64,000 bases of DNA from contig NZ_CP018822.1 in NCBI RefSeq assembly GCF_002000985.1, forward strand, positions 2,002,001 to 2,066,000, read 5' to 3'. Positions 1-9,776 of the stretch are shown here, piece after piece (position 1 is the first letter of the stretch; each line of letters begins with the position of its first letter). A program made the translations under genes and the position numbers. The notes beneath the pieces are model-generated. The model had not been told where the DNA came from. It saw nothing but the letters and a program-made list of their open reading frames with translations, and searched no databases. Source of the DNA: Streptococcus gallolyticus subsp. gallolyticus DSM 16831 (GTDB lineage: Bacteria; Bacillota; Bacilli; Lactobacillales; Streptococcaceae).

Positions 1-182
1 GCTGCCGCAGAAATCGTTGTTAAAACTAAGATAACTTGTTCTGGTCCATAGGCAATAGATGAAAGAGCATCGCTCGATAACATCGCTAACGCTTGTGATT
101 TAGACAATAAATGTTCTTCATCAGACTCGCCAGCTGATTTTAATGGATTACCGATAAAAACATTTCTTAACTTTTCAAGCAT
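1..182 (-). CDS. kimA: KimA-type potassium importer (APC superfamily), N-terminal fragment
   Basis: Only the first 60 or so codons are present; the gene runs off the left edge. The ATG at 182 follows an AGGGAG ribosome binding site. The fragment has the KimA (YdaO) N-terminal pattern: a short basic start, then a segment with KSQALAMLSSDALSSIAYG leading into the first membrane helix. KimA proteins are membrane K+/H+ symporters that take up potassium with high affinity and are inhibited by c-di-AMP in other Firmicutes. It diverges from trkA-trkH, another K+ system, which supports the call. Similar fragments are often annotated as amino acid permease; family assignment is good, substrate is inferred. 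Confidence 0.75.
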   Translation of the reverse strand, partial: MLEKLRNVFIGNPLKSAGESDEEHLLSKSQALAMLSSDALSSIAYGPEQVILVLTTISAA

Positions 183-213
183 TGAAATTCTCCCTAAAAT
201 TAGATAACGATTT

Positions 214-242
214 ATTATAATTCTCCCCTTCTCATTTAGCAA
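214..242 (-). promoter_or_regulatory. Sigma-A type promoter for kimA
   Basis: On the minus strand a -35 TTGCTA (237-242) and a -10 TATAAT (214-219) are separated by 17 bases, ending about 30 bases before the kimA start codon. No c-di-AMP (ydaO) riboswitch would fit between this promoter and the start codon. Confidence 0.55.
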
Positions 243-439
243 GTATTTTGTAAAAATGTTATATAATTTTAACAATCAATGTTACCTTCTGTAAATTTTT
301 CAAAAATACAGAATCTATCTCAACCATTCTTTTTAAATAGGAAAACAGCTCTATAAAGAAAGGGCTTACAAATGATTAAATAGCTAGTATTTTTAGAAAA
401 AAAAGAGTATTATAGGGGTGATACATTTCGGAGGTAAGA

Positions 440-1789
440 ATGAAAATAATTGTTGTCGGCGGAGGTAAGGTTGGTACCGCACTTTGTCGCTCTCTTGTTG
501 AAGAAAAACACGATGTTGTCTTAATTGAAGAGAAAGAATCCGTTTTAAAAAACATCACCAAACGTCAAGATATTATGGGGATTGTTGGTAACGGAGCCAA
601 TTTTAAAATTCTCGAACAAGCAGATGTTAGCAACTGTGATATCTTTATCGCCCTAACTGCCAAAGATGAAGTCAATATGATTTCAGCTGTTTTGGCTAAA
701 AAAATGGGAGCTAAAGAAACCGTTGTTCGTGTGCGCAATCCAGAATACTCTAACGCCTATTTTAAAGATAAAGACTTTCTTGGTTTTTCACTTGTTGTCA
801 ATCCAGAGTTGCTAACAGCTCGCTACATTGCCAACTCAGTTGATTTTCCAAATGCACTTTCCGTAGAACACTTTGTCAACGGTCGCGTCATGTTAATGGA
901 ATTTATGATTGCTGACGGCAGTAAGCTTTGTCAAATGACACTTAGCCAATTCCGAAAGAAATTTGGCAATATTGTCATCTGTGCCATTGAACGCCAAGGT
1001 AAGCTGATTATTCCAGATGGTGATGCCGTTCTCAAAACGGGAGATAAGATTTTTGTCACAGGAAATCGTGTGGAAATGATTCTCTTCCACAACTTTGTCA
1101 AAACCAAAATCATTAAAAATCTGATGATTATCGGCGCAGGACGAATCGCATACTATCTCCTCAACATCTTAAAACATACAAGAATCAATCTTAAAGTGAT
1201 TGAAAACAATCAGGAACGTGCTGAACTGTTTAGCCAAGAGTTTCCTGATGTCCATGTTGTTCAAGGTGATGGTACTGCCAAAAGTGTGTTATTGGAAGAA
1301 AGCGTTGAAAACTTTGATGCTGTTGCTACCTTGACAGGGGTTGACGAAGAAAATATTATCACTTCAATGTTCCTTGAGACCTTGGGAGTGCAAAAAAATA
1401 TTACCAAAGTCAACCGTACAAGTTTGCTTGAGATTATTGATACCAGTCAATTCTCAAGTATTGTCACACCAAAAAGTATCGCTGTTGATACCATGATGCA
1501 CTTCATTCGCGGACGTGTTAATGCACAAGATTCAAACCTTGATGCCATGCACCACATTGCCAACGGACGCATTGAATCCTTGCAATTTGAAATTCGTGAA
1601 TCCAATAAAATGGCTGGTAAGAGCCTATCGTCATTGAAATTCAGAGATAATATTTTGATTGCTGCCATCATCCGCAAAGGAAAAACAATCTATCCTACAG
1701 GTGAAGATGTTCTACAAGTTGGTGATAAAATTGTCGTTGTTACCTTCTTGAAAAACATCACACGCATTTATGATTTGTTAGCGAGGTAA
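440..1789 (+). CDS. trkA: Trk potassium uptake regulatory subunit TrkA
   Basis: A 449-residue cytoplasmic nucleotide-binding subunit that gates the TrkH channel. It carries two tandem RCK modules. The first Rossmann loop is GGGKVG at residues 7-12 and the second is GAGRIA near residue 232; each is followed by a TrkA_C half. This length and duplication are normal for TrkA and distinguish it from the single-module KtrA at 34.4 kb. GGAGG at 430-434 places the start at 440. The next gene, trkH, begins four bases after the stop, so the pair is one operon. TrkA_C domains are known c-di-AMP or nucleotide sensors in Gram-positives; ligand choice here is not visible. Confidence 0.95.
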   Translation: MKIIVVGGGKVGTALCRSLVEEKHDVVLIEEKESVLKNITKRQDIMGIVGNGANFKILEQADVSNCDIFIALTAKDEVNMISAVLAKKMGAKETVVRVRNPEYSNAYFKDKDFLGFSLVVNPELLTARYIANSVDFPNALSVEHFVNGRVMLMEFMIADGSKLCQMTLSQFRKKFGNIVICAIERQGKLIIPDGDAVLKTGDKIFVTGNRVEMILFHNFVKTKIIKNLMIIGAGRIAYYLLNILKHTRINLKVIENNQERAELFSQEFPDVHVVQGDGTAKSVLLEESVENFDAVATLTGVDEENIITSMFLETLGVQKNITKVNRTSLLEIIDTSQFSSIVTPKSIAVDTMMHFIRGRVNAQDSNLDAMHHIANGRIESLQFEIRESNKMAGKSLSSLKFRDNILIAAIIRKGKTIYPTGEDVLQVGDKIVVVTFLKNITRIYDLLAR

Positions 1790-1792
1790 GTT

Positions 1793-3232
1793 ATGAATAG
1801 AAGTATGGTTCGTTACCTCCTTTCAAAATTACTCTTAATTGAAGCGGCGCTTCTACTTGTACCAATGTTGGTCGCCATTATTTATAGTGAGCCATTGCGT
1901 GTGCTCAACAGTATTGGCATTACAATTGGTATCCTTCTTATTCTTGGTTTGCTGGGTTCTGCTTTCAAGCCTAAAAATTACCACATTTATACCAAGGAAG
2001 GGTTATTGATTGTCGCTCTTTGTTGGATACTCTGGTCTTTCTTCGGAGCACTGCCTTTTGTCTTATCTGGGCAAATTCCAAGCATCATCGATGCCTTCTT
2101 TGAAATGAGCTCAGGATTTACAACAACGGGAGCAACCATTTTACCTGATGTCAGCGTCTTAACGCACTCACTTCTTTTTTGGCGAAGTTTCGCCCACTTA
2201 ATCGGTGGTATGGGAGTGCTTGTTTTCGCGCTAGCCATTATGGAAAATAGTAAAAATAGCCACCTCGAAGTCATGCGAGCTGAAGTCCCTGGACCTGTTT
2301 TTGGTAAAGTGGTTTCCAAATTAAAAGAAACGGCACAGATTTTATACATTATTTACCTGACAATGTTCGTTGTACTTGCTATTATTTTAAAAATAGCCGG
2401 CATGCCAATATATGATAGTATCGTTACAGCCATGGGCTGTGCAGGTACTGGTGGCTTCGCTGTTTATAATGATTCGATTGCTCACTATAACAGCTCACTC
2501 ATTACCAATATTGTCTCTGTTGCTGTTCTTCTTTTCGGAATCAACTTCAACTTGTATTATTTCCTACTCCTTCGTAAATTCAAAGCATTCTTTAAAGATG
2601 AAGAACTAAGAACATATATCGGCATCATTGTCATTGCTACGGCGCTTATTTGGCTCAATGTTGGTGGGCTATATGCAAGTGCTGGTAAAGGATTGGAAAA
2701 TGCACTATTTGAAGTTGCTAATGTAATTACGACAACAGGATTCGGAATTACTGATTTAACCGTCTGGCCGCTCTTTTCTCAAGTTATCTTGCTCATTCTG
2801 ATGGTTATCGGTGGGTCGGCTGGTTCTACAGCTGGTGGGCTCAAAGTTATGCGAGCATTGATTTTAACCAAAATCTCAAGAAATCAAGTTTTATCAACGC
2901 TTTACCCTAATCGCATTATGACTCTCCATGTCAATCATCAACCACTTGACAAAGAAACGCAACGTGGTGTCTTGAAGTATTTTTCACTCTACATCACACT
3001 GTTGGTTGGACTCATTTTAATCTTATCGTTAGATAGTAATAACTTTATGGTCGTTGTCAGCGCTGCTGCTTCAACCTTCAATAATATCGGACCAATGCTT
3101 GGTACTAGTGACACATTTGCTATCTTTAGCCCATTTTCAAAATTAATCATGTCTTTTGCTATGATTGCCGGGCGTTTGGAAATTTACCCAATGTTACTAC
3201 TCTTCATTCCAAGAACTTGGTCAAAATATTAA
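1793..3232 (+). CDS. trkH: Trk potassium uptake channel subunit TrkH
   Basis: A 479-residue integral membrane K+ translocation subunit. The four pore loops typical of the TrkH/KtrB family can be read in order: TTTGAT, AGTGGF, TTTGFG and NNIGP, each with the selectivity-filter glycine. Many hydrophobic helices surround them. It is translationally close to trkA (three-base gap) and ends at a hairpin shared with yidD on the other strand. It forms a K+ channel complex with TrkA at the cytoplasmic membrane. A paralogous pair (ktrB/ktrA) is 30 kb downstream. Confidence 0.95.
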   Translation: MNRSMVRYLLSKLLLIEAALLLVPMLVAIIYSEPLRVLNSIGITIGILLILGLLGSAFKPKNYHIYTKEGLLIVALCWILWSFFGALPFVLSGQIPSIIDAFFEMSSGFTTTGATILPDVSVLTHSLLFWRSFAHLIGGMGVLVFALAIMENSKNSHLEVMRAEVPGPVFGKVVSKLKETAQILYIIYLTMFVVLAIILKIAGMPIYDSIVTAMGCAGTGGFAVYNDSIAHYNSSLITNIVSVAVLLFGINFNLYYFLLLRKFKAFFKDEELRTYIGIIVIATALIWLNVGGLYASAGKGLENALFEVANVITTTGFGITDLTVWPLFSQVILLILMVIGGSAGSTAGGLKVMRALILTKISRNQVLSTLYPNRIMTLHVNHQPLDKETQRGVLKYFSLYITLLVGLILILSLDSNNFMVVVSAAASTFNNIGPMLGTSDTFAIFSPFSKLIMSFAMIAGRLEIYPMLLLFIPRTWSKY

Positions 3233-3238
3233 ATAACG

Positions 3239-3272
3239 AAAAGAGGAAAGCTTTAGCCTTCCTCTTTCTTTG
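3239..3272. terminator. Bidirectional terminator between trkH and yidD
   Basis: AAGAGGAA (3241-3248) pairs with TTCCTCTT (3259-3266), flanked by a T-rich run on each strand. The yidD stop codon lies inside the hairpin. Confidence 0.6.
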
Positions 3273-3516
3273 TGCGAAAATCTTTATTGCGTCGAAGCGT
3301 AAAATAGTCTGGAACTGGGTCATCGCCACCTGTCACAAATGGATGACAACGTAGAATACGTGCAATTCCCATTAAAATACCTTTTAAACCATGCTTTTCA
3401 ATCGCGCCAATCATGTAATTAGAACACGTTGGGCGATAGCGACATGACGGCGGTGACATGGGTGAAATCCGTTTTTGATACCATTTCACAAGAGCAATAA
3501 GACTTTTTTTCATCAT
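3253..3516 (-). CDS. yidD: Membrane protein insertion efficiency factor YidD
   Basis: An 87-residue protein with the YidD (UPF0161) pattern: a hydrophobic N-terminal segment with YQK.ISP, then the conserved [10 protein letters not shown] stretch around residues 25-34 and a later RCHPF motif. Family members help YidC/Sec-dependent insertion of membrane proteins and associate with the inner face of the membrane. Its start overlaps the rluB stop by four bases, so it is the last gene of the long murI-to-yidD operon. A yidC homologue is present at 13.6 kb. Confidence 0.92.
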   Translation of the reverse strand: MMKKSLIALVKWYQKRISPMSPPSCRYRPTCSNYMIGAIEKHGLKGILMGIARILRCHPFVTGGDDPVPDYFTLRRNKDFRTKKEEG

Positions 3517-4238
3517 TTTTGTTTATTGACAGCCAGATTATGCAATTGACTGATTTCCTTTTTGTTGAGACGACGTGATTCGCCTGGACGAAGTCCTGCC
3601 AAATCAAGCGTTCCAAACTGTGTACGAGACAATTTATCCACCAAAAGTCCAACAGATTCAAACATTTTCTTGACTTGGTGATTGCGTCCTTCGTGGATAG
3701 TTAACTCAACGACTGAACGATTTTTTTCAGGGTCAACTTTGACAATATTGTAGCGTGCTGGTTTTGTCTTTTTACCATCAATCACCACACCACGTGTCAA
3801 TGGGCGCAAGTTTTCCTTCGTTGCAATGCCTTTAACACGCGCCAAATAGACTTTGTCAATTTCATTACGTGGGTGAATCATTTCATCTGTAAAATCGCCA
3901 TCATTAGTCAAAATCAAAAGCCCAGTTGTATCCCAGTCCAAACGTCCAACAGGATAAATGCGTTCGGTAACATTTGGCAGCAAATCAACAACTGTTTTAC
4001 GACCTTTTTCATCTGAAACACTTGAAATGACACCACGAGGCTTATTAAGAAGGTAATAAACCTTTTCCTCATTATAAATCGGTGAGCCCTCAACCTCAAC
4101 AACATCGCCAGATTTGACCGTTGTTGCTAGTTCTGTAACCACCTTACCATTAATCGTTACCAAGCCTTTTTTGATAAGCTCCTCAGCTTTTCGACGACTA
4201 GCAACTCCCGCATGGGCAATATATTTATTAATTCTCAT
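3513..4238 (-). CDS. rluB: Pseudouridine synthase of the RluB/RsuA family
   Basis: A 241-residue rRNA-modifying enzyme. An N-terminal S4 RNA-binding domain (residues 1-60, beginning [20 protein letters not shown]) is followed by the RsuA/RluB/E/F catalytic domain. The catalytic aspartate lies in [17 protein letters not shown], near residue 100. By family, it isomerises a uridine in 23S rRNA. Streptococcal genomes carry this gene immediately after scpA-scpB, as here. It overlaps yidD by four bases. The precise uridine target is inferred from the family, not seen. Confidence 0.9.
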   Translation of the reverse strand: MRINKYIAHAGVASRRKAEELIKKGLVTINGKVVTELATTVKSGDVVEVEGSPIYNEEKVYYLLNKPRGVISSVSDEKGRKTVVDLLPNVTERIYPVGRLDWDTTGLLILTNDGDFTDEMIHPRNEIDKVYLARVKGIATKENLRPLTRGVVIDGKKTKPARYNIVKVDPEKNRSVVELTIHEGRNHQVKKMFESVGLLVDKLSRTQFGTLDLAGLRPGESRRLNKKEISQLHNLAVNKQK

Positions 4239-4319
4239 TCTCTTTCCTTTACTACATGCTATAAAATACCAATTGATTTTATTGTTATTTTACAGTATTT
4301 CGTTATTTTTAGCGACTGT

Positions 4320-4886
4320 CTAACCTTCTTCAGGCAAGCCAGAATTATCAAAAAGGGTCATTTCCTCATCGACCAACTCAATATTGGAAACGTCGATTAA
4401 TTCACTCAAGTCGTTAATGCCCATGAAATCTAAGAAATAATCAGTTGTCGCATATAGATTTGGACGACCAATGACTTCTTTTTTCCCTGCTTCTGTAATC
4501 AGTCCCAAAGCCATTAGTTTGCTAATAGCGCTGCTTGAATTCACCCCACGAATATCATCAACTTCAATACGTGTAATAGGTTGCTTATAAGCAATAATAG
4601 ATAGAACTTCTAAACTCGCACGTGATAAACTTTGGTTGACAGGTGCCTTAGCAAACTCTCGTAGTAAGTCAGCAAAGATTTCCTTCGTTACAATTTTATA
4701 ATTACCTGCGGTTTCAATCAGACAGAGACTTGATGTCTCATCTGTTTCATATTTTTGGGCTAATTTTTCCAATTGTTGTTGGAGAGCTGTCGGTGTTAAA
4801 TTAACCATACTAGCCAAATGTCGCAAGCTCAATCCCTCTTCACCTGCCACAAAAAGGAGGGCTTCAATCTGAGCTAAATAGTTCAT
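4320..4886 (-). CDS. scpB: Segregation and condensation protein ScpB
   Basis: A 188-residue winged-helix (kleisin-interacting) subunit of the SMC-ScpA-ScpB condensin. The N-terminal pattern [19 protein letters not shown] and the central [17 protein letters not shown] and [14 protein letters not shown] motifs are typical of ScpB. The acidic C-terminus (residues 155-188) is usual. It binds ScpA, encoded just upstream, and the complex compacts and separates chromosome origins. There is a 55-base gap after the scpA stop, and the rluB start is about 80 bases further on. Confidence 0.95.
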   Translation of the reverse strand: MNYLAQIEALLFVAGEEGLSLRHLASMVNLTPTALQQQLEKLAQKYETDETSSLCLIETAGNYKIVTKEIFADLLREFAKAPVNQSLSRASLEVLSIIAYKQPITRIEVDDIRGVNSSSAISKLMALGLITEAGKKEVIGRPNLYATTDYFLDFMGINDLSELIDVSNIELVDEEMTLFDNSGLPEEG

Positions 4887-4941
4887 GTAACTTCCTTTCT
4901 TAATCCTCTTTTGCTAAATACCTTCTACAAGATTTGACAAC

Positions 4942-5646
4942 TTAGCTAACACTTCGTAAAACAATGTCACCAAAATTTTCTTCTTGTTCAACCTCAACTT
5001 CGTGAACTTTGATTAATTCCAAAGTTGCCAAAAAAATGGTAATCATTTCAGGAAGTGTCTGGCATTCACGAAAAACGGTTGTCAACACTAGTTTTTTTGT
5101 CGCATTAAGACGCTCCACAATGATTGTCATCATGTCCTCAATGCGATAATCATCACGTTCGATAACTGTATTGCTATTTTTTAATTCTTTTTGTTTTTCA
5201 GCCATGACATGCGAAAACGATAAGAACAAATCCATGACCGTCTTATCGTGTGTTAACACAGCATCTTCAAAAATTAATTCTTGCTTTGGTTTTGAATAGA
5301 ATTTAGCACGTTCGTCGTGCTGCGCTGACAGCTCCTCACTAATCGCTTTAAAACGGCGGTATTCCTCAATTTGGGTCAGCAATTCTTGTTCAGGGTCATT
5401 TTCTTCTGGCTCTGCCTCGACAACTTTTGGCAAAAGCTTACGGCTTTTAATCAACATCAGCTGACTTGCCATAACCATATATTCACCAGCCACTTCCAAT
5501 TTCATGGCTTGCAAGGTTGAAATATAAGCCAAATATTGCTCAATAACTTCTACAATTGGCACATCATAAATATCCATTTGGTATTTTGAAACCAAGTGCA
5601 AAAGCAAATCCAGAGGCCCTTCAAAATCTTTTAACTTAATATCCAT
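4942..5646 (-). CDS. scpA: Segregation and condensation protein ScpA (kleisin)
   Basis: A 234-residue kleisin subunit. The N-terminus has the ScpA signature [21 protein letters not shown] (residues 8-28 region), the middle is charged and helical, and the C-terminal winged helix ends in the acidic VEVEQEE segment. It bridges SMC heads and binds ScpB. The start codon overlaps the stop of the XerD-like gene by one base, so translation is coupled. Length matches other streptococcal ScpA proteins. Confidence 0.95.
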   Translation of the reverse strand: MDIKLKDFEGPLDLLLHLVSKYQMDIYDVPIVEVIEQYLAYISTLQAMKLEVAGEYMVMASQLMLIKSRKLLPKVVEAEPEENDPEQELLTQIEEYRRFKAISEELSAQHDERAKFYSKPKQELIFEDAVLTHDKTVMDLFLSFSHVMAEKQKELKNSNTVIERDDYRIEDMMTIIVERLNATKKLVLTTVFRECQTLPEMITIFLATLELIKVHEVEVEQEENFGDIVLRSVS

Positions 5647-6386
5647 TATTTATAAAATTTCTCTAAAGTCACTGGACTTTTAAGGCCCAGATTACGACTA
5701 ACCTCCAATATTGATTTACCTGCTGCTTTTTGATGCAAAATGTATTGCTGGCGAATTGCCTGCGCAGATAAGTAATCTAAATCCAAGGTTGCTAAAAATG
5801 ATTTTAGTTGATTGAAAAACCATTGACGTGAATAAGTTTTCCCTTGATTGTCAAAAAGATAAAGCTGATTCTCTGAAGAACCTGCTGCCACATAAGGCAA
5901 TAATTTTTCAGGAAGCTCTAAAACCCTCACTAAACCAGCTCTTTGCACGCGCAAAACAGCAAAAGTCAAATCAAAATCAGCAACTTTTAACTGTTGAATG
6001 TCACTTGGTGATAAACCAAGCTCAATCATCAAAAGCGCAATTAGCTGCCCTATTTGACAATTCGTTTCCTGATAAAAAGAACGATAATCCAAAAGCGCCA
6101 GTTCAACTGATTTTGTTGTTATTTTCTCTTTATTACTCAACTTGTAAAAATGGTCCAGTCGGTCTGTTTCGTATAAGAAATACAGAAACTGATTGACCGC
6201 TGAAATTTTTCGTTTTTTAGCCGAAGCTTTTAAAGGTGACAAAGAGTGTTCATACAATGCCAGCTTTTCTTTGCTAACTTTGCCATCAATAGCTTCAACG
6301 AATTGTTGCAAATCGTAAAAATAGGCATTCTTTGTATTTTCAGATAAGGGCTTGCTATCAATAAAATCTTGGATAAAATCAATCAT
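5646..6386 (-). CDS. XerD-like tyrosine recombinase homologue with degenerate catalytic site
   Basis: A 246-residue protein with an N-terminal SAM-like core-binding domain (residues 1-90) and a C-terminal recombinase fold. The terminal KFYK supplies a nucleophile-like tyrosine and AIRQQ retains the second arginine. The position of the first catalytic arginine, normally in a GLR.SE motif, reads GLSPSD. The histidines normally in the HxLR and LGH motifs are replaced by A and L. Only part of the RKHRHY set is therefore visible. Streptococci resolve chromosome dimers with XerS; this scp-operon paralogue is commonly labelled XerD-like and probably is not a normal recombinase. It overlaps cbpB by eight bases. 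Confidence 0.85.
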   Translation of the reverse strand: MIDFIQDFIDSKPLSENTKNAYFYDLQQFVEAIDGKVSKEKLALYEHSLSPLKASAKKRKISAVNQFLYFLYETDRLDHFYKLSNKEKITTKSVELALLDYRSFYQETNCQIGQLIALLMIELGLSPSDIQQLKVADFDLTFAVLRVQRAGLVRVLELPEKLLPYVAAGSSENQLYLFDNQGKTYSRQWFFNQLKSFLATLDLDYLSAQAIRQQYILHQKAAGKSILEVSRNLGLKSPVTLEKFYK

Positions 6387-6846
6387 CTTTCGGAGTAATC
6401 GTGTAATAATCAGTGAAATCGTGTAAAAGGCTATTCACCGCCTTTAGAATCGATTTACGAGTGATAATGCCCAAAAACTGGTCATTTTTATCTAAAACAG
6501 GTAAAAATGGATAATCTACCAAAAGGTGCATGATATCCGTCAAATTCGACGTTTCACTAATCGTTTCCATTTTAGTATTTACCATTTTACCAATATCTGT
6601 TTGAGCTAGTTCCCAGTCTGTCAGCTGATTTTTAGCTTGATAAGACATAATATCCGCAATACTAATGGTTCCAACATATTTTTTATCTTTGGTAATAACT
6701 GGAACACGCGAATAACCATTGTTAGCTAATAAAAGCATGGCATGGTCAGAATTATGAGTATCAATAAAAATAGCTAAATCCTCTGCTGGAATCAAATAAT
6801 GTTCCAAATGACTGAGAAGAAACTCTTCAAATTCTTTTGCTATCAT
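6379..6846 (-). CDS. cbpB: CBS-domain protein, c-di-AMP-binding CbpB/DarB family
   Basis: A 155-residue cytoplasmic protein made almost entirely of two CBS motifs (roughly residues 20-75 and 85-145; VPVITKDKKYVGTIS and LPVLDKNDQFLGIIT are the diagnostic strands). Listeria CbpB and Bacillus DarB are small two-CBS proteins of this type that bind c-di-AMP and link it to (p)ppGpp synthesis and central metabolism. The family call is by overall pattern and length; ligand binding here is inferred. It overlaps the phosphoesterase gene upstream and the XerD-like gene downstream, within the murI operon. Confidence 0.75.
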   Translation of the reverse strand: MIAKEFEEFLLSHLEHYLIPAEDLAIFIDTHNSDHAMLLLANNGYSRVPVITKDKKYVGTISIADIMSYQAKNQLTDWELAQTDIGKMVNTKMETISETSNLTDIMHLLVDYPFLPVLDKNDQFLGIITRKSILKAVNSLLHDFTDYYTITPKDD

Positions 6847-7364
6847 CTGTCAAATTCCTTAGAAAGTGCAGGGAAAAGGTCGTGATTACGTGTGTAATAA
6901 TTTACCTTAATCTTATCATCAGTAATGTCAACTTTGGCATAGAGTTTTTCTTTCACATCACCACGTGGTTGTAAAACACTACCTGGGTTGATAAAGATTG
7001 TTTTACCATTGCGCCAAGCTGCTGGACGATGTAGATGACCATAAAGGCAAATATCAGCATCCGCTTCTTGGGCAAATAAATCCAATCTATCCCACGTAAA
7101 ATTAATATTATAAAGATGACCGTGTGTTTGTGCCACAACAACATCACCGAGATAAGTGATTAATCTTTCAGGATAACCATTGTCATAATCGCAGTTGCCA
7201 CGAACCACCTTGATACCTTCCCAAATCGTGTCCGAACTTGGCAATTCAGAATCACCATTGTGGAAAATAGCATCTACTTCCCCTTGGTATTTTGTCTTAA
7301 TATCATTGATAATCTCACGGTCGCCATGAGAGTCACTCATTACAATTATTGTTTTGTTTGCCAT
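6843..7364 (-). CDS. YfcE/MJ0936-family metallophosphoesterase
   Basis: A 173-residue calcineurin-like phosphoesterase. The metal-binding motifs appear in order: DSHGD (10-14), HNGDSE, GNCD, THGHLY and YGHLHRP. Family members are Mn2+- or Ni2+-dependent phosphodiesterases of unknown physiological substrate. The start overlaps the rdgB stop by 19 bases and its stop overlaps cbpB by four, so it sits in a tightly packed operon. The substrate cannot be deduced from sequence. Confidence 0.88.
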   Translation of the reverse strand: MANKTIIVMSDSHGDREIINDIKTKYQGEVDAIFHNGDSELPSSDTIWEGIKVVRGNCDYDNGYPERLITYLGDVVVAQTHGHLYNINFTWDRLDLFAQEADADICLYGHLHRPAAWRNGKTIFINPGSVLQPRGDVKEKLYAKVDITDDKIKVNYYTRNHDLFPALSKEFDR

Positions 7365-8362
7365 ACTGGGAATGCCTCCATTAATTTCTTAACAGCCAAT
7401 CCTCTGTGCGAAATATCATTTTTTTCTTCAGCAGTCAATTCAGCTGCGTGACGTCCAGTTTCACCGACCATAAACAATGGGTCATAGCCAAAGCCGTTAT
7501 CGCCTTTTGCTTCCATTGCAATGTATCCTGGCCAGTCAGCTTCAACAACTAAACTGTCTTTGTCTGGTGCTGCAACCACCAAAGTAGTATGGAATTGTGC
7601 AGAACGGTCTTTATGGTCAAATACCATAGCCAACTCATGAAGTAATTTGGCATTATTTGATTCATCTGTCGCATCTGGTCCAGAAAAACGAGCTGACCAA
7701 ACCCCAGGAAGTCCACCAAGAGCATCAACTTTCAATCCTGAATCATCTGCCAAGACCATTTTTCCTGTCAATTTTGAAATGGTTTCAGCTTTCAAACGTG
7801 CATTTTCCTCAAAAGTCATGCCAGTTTCTTCAACTTCTGGTAAATCAGGATAATCATTAAGATTTTCAACCTTGATACCGATTTTTTCAAACATCTTACG
7901 GAATTCTTTGGTCTTGCCTTCATTACGTGTTGCAATCAAAATCGTATCACCAAAGGCAGTTTCAGAAGTTTGTCCAAAGAAAGCCGCTGCTTCAACACCG
8001 TTTTCTGGCAAATGAACCAAGAGCAATTGTTCAGCTTCCGTAACAATCACTGCTCCCGCACGTTGTGTCACTTCAAGCTTGCGATTTGTTTCTTGATTAA
8101 TCATATCAGCGACAAAACGAATCAATTGAAAATCTGATGATTTTTTCACAACAGTCACATTATAACCATTTCTATCATCGGAATGACAATCTCCGTGGCA
8201 ATTGCCACAACACTTGCTTGTGTTCAATTTAGCCAGTTGTTGACTTAATTCATACACGGCATCATTGCAAACATTTCCTAAACCTGAAATGGCATTAAAT
8301 CCGCCCCATTCACCAAGAAACCAATTTTCTGCATCTTTATACTCATAAATTTTATCAGTCAT
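7346..8362 (-). CDS. rdgB: XTP/dITP diphosphatase (RdgB/HAM1) with long N-terminal extension
   Basis: The house-cleaning pyrophosphatase removes XTP, ITP and dITP from nucleotide pools. The catalytic HAM1 domain covers residues 140-338: it opens with [14 protein letters not shown] and contains [10 protein letters not shown] and [14 protein letters not shown]. Residues 1-139 are an additional domain of unknown role, so the protein is 338 residues compared with about 200 for E. coli RdgB. Streptococcal homologues also tend to be long. Within the extension, residues 51-60 read [10 protein letters not shown], four cysteines and two histidines that could bind a metal. The gene lies between murI and yfcE. 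Confidence 0.93.
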   Translation of the reverse strand: MTDKIYEYKDAENWFLGEWGGFNAISGLGNVCNDAVYELSQQLAKLNTSKCCGNCHGDCHSDDRNGYNVTVVKKSSDFQLIRFVADMINQETNRKLEVTQRAGAVIVTEAEQLLLVHLPENGVEAAAFFGQTSETAFGDTILIATRNEGKTKEFRKMFEKIGIKVENLNDYPDLPEVEETGMTFEENARLKAETISKLTGKMVLADDSGLKVDALGGLPGVWSARFSGPDATDESNNAKLLHELAMVFDHKDRSAQFHTTLVVAAPDKDSLVVEADWPGYIAMEAKGDNGFGYDPLFMVGETGRHAAELTAEEKNDISHRGLAVKKLMEAFPVWQTKQ

Positions 8363-8379
8363 TTATTACAATCCTATTT

Positions 8380-9189
8380 CTATTTGTTCAGCTTTTTCAA
8401 ATCAACGTGTTGCACATCAATATCTTTAGCGAGCCAATTCACAGCAATTTCTTTGAAACTCTGGCTACTTGCTGTTGTGTAAAACGCATGAGTCACGTCA
8501 TCTTGTGTACGACTGCGATTAATTTCAAAGTAATTTAACAAAACCGATACATCACGAATACATTCAGCCCCACTATCAATAAGTTTGACATTCGGTCCCA
8601 TTACGTTTTGAATAATCGGACGAAGCAAAGGATAGTGTGTACATCCGAGCACTAATGTATCGACTTTACCAACAAGCGGTGCTAACGTTTCATAAACAAC
8701 TTTTTTAGCAACACTTGATGTCATTTCGTTAGATTCTACAAGAGGAGCAAATTTAGGACAAGAGAGGCTTGTAACGTTCATTTGCGGTGCCAATGATTTT
8801 ATTTTTTGATGATAAATACCCGACTTGATTGTCATCGGCGTTCCAATCACACCGATTTTTCCATTACGAGTTGATTTAATGGCTGCGCTAGAACCTGGCA
8901 AAATAACTCCCAAAACAGGAATATCCAGTTTTTCCTTAACTTCTTCCCAAGCGACTGCTGTTGCGGTATTGCAAGCAAATACAATCATCTTAACATTTTG
9001 TGTCAAGAGAAAATTAACCAATTCCCAAGTGTATTCGCGAATCTGTTCAGCAGGTCTAGGACCGTACGGCGCTCTAGCCGAATCTCCAATATATACAATT
9101 TCTTCATGTGGCAGCTGACGCATTAACTCACGTACAACTGTTAATCCACCAACTCCAGAATCTAAAAAACCAATTGGTCTATTATCCAT
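8380..9189 (-). CDS. murI: Glutamate racemase
   Basis: A 269-residue cytoplasmic enzyme that converts L- to D-glutamate for peptidoglycan. The start has the conserved [16 protein letters not shown], followed by GDSARAPYG. Both catalytic cysteines are in place in VFACNTATA and LGCTHYPLL. It begins the operon that runs to yidD. A strong terminator on the same strand (9217-9246) lies just upstream and separates it from yneF. Also called racE in other Firmicutes. Confidence 0.96.
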   Translation of the reverse strand: MDNRPIGFLDSGVGGLTVVRELMRQLPHEEIVYIGDSARAPYGPRPAEQIREYTWELVNFLLTQNVKMIVFACNTATAVAWEEVKEKLDIPVLGVILPGSSAAIKSTRNGKIGVIGTPMTIKSGIYHQKIKSLAPQMNVTSLSCPKFAPLVESNEMTSSVAKKVVYETLAPLVGKVDTLVLGCTHYPLLRPIIQNVMGPNVKLIDSGAECIRDVSVLLNYFEINRSRTQDDVTHAFYTTASSQSFKEIAVNWLAKDIDVQHVDLKKLNK

Positions 9190-9216
9190 AGAATCTTCTT
9201 TCTAATCATGGACTTA

Positions 9217-9246
9217 GAAAAAACTCAGTTGGTGAGCCAACTGAGT
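9217..9246 (-). terminator. Rho-independent terminator downstream of yneF
   Basis: A perfect 10-base-pair stem (9223-9232 with 9237-9246, loop of four) is followed on the minus strand by a run of six T. Confidence 0.85.
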
Positions 9247-9361
9247 CATTCATTTCTGAGCTCTGTGCTCGAAAATCTTAGCCAAAAGACTGACTTTTTG
9301 GAATATCAACGACACCAATCACAGCAATTGACAATTATTTTTTCAAACCAAAGCTTAAAGA

Positions 9362-9604
9362 TTATTTTTTAGCTTTTGCTGCAGCTGCTTTTGATTGTTT
9401 GATAATGTTACGATAAGTTTGTTGAATCTTAGCTTCGCTAGGTTTTTGACCCATTTGGCTCATCATTTCACGGATCGCATCAGGCGTCAAACGTGGGTGT
9501 TCACCAATTTCCTTTTCAAACTGTTTACGAGCAATAAAAACGCCGCCAACAAGGCCACCAAGAAGGGCAACCAAAACTAACAAAATCCAAAGAAATGTTG
9601 TCAT
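9362..9604 (-). CDS. YneF family small membrane protein (UPF0154)
   Basis: An 80-residue protein with one N-terminal membrane helix (residues 3-25, glycine-rich [14 protein letters not shown]) followed by the conserved [20 protein letters not shown] segment and a lysine/alanine-rich tail. The family is widespread in Firmicutes and has no established function. The start at 9604 is preferred over an upstream in-frame codon because AGGAG sits at the right distance from it. The gene stands alone, ended by the hairpin at 9217-9246. Confidence 0.88.
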   Translation of the reverse strand: MTTFLWILLVLVALLGGLVGGVFIARKQFEKEIGEHPRLTPDAIREMMSQMGQKPSEAKIQQTYRNIIKQSKAAAAKAKK

Positions 9605-9712
9605 GAATATTTTTCTCCTAAGTTTTTCTACAACACCCATTATAGCAGAAATAGAAAGAGTTTACAAATTCTTGGATGGTTTTTATCAAATGAATTGTAA
9701 CTCTTTTTAACT

Positions 9713-9762
9713 AAAAAACACCCGCTTTATGTCAATCGATACTTTGATTGCACAAGCGAGTG
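9713..9762 (-). terminator. Rho-independent terminator of lysA
   Basis: CACTCGCTT and AAGCGGGTG pair with an inner TGCAATC/GATTGACA stem, followed by TTTTTT on the minus strand. Confidence 0.8.
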
Positions 9763-9776
9763 CTTTATGGTGTTAT

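Noticed and set aside
183..439. ydaO-type c-di-AMP riboswitch ahead of kimA
   Set aside because: The predicted promoter leaves fewer than 40 bases of leader, too short for it.
1987..2349. 120-residue reading frame antisense to trkH
   Set aside because: It is fully inside a well-supported gene in another frame and its translation shows no domain.
5646..6386. XerD-like gene as the integrase of a mobile island
   Set aside because: It is embedded in a conserved operon, its composition is ordinary, and its catalytic residues are mostly missing.
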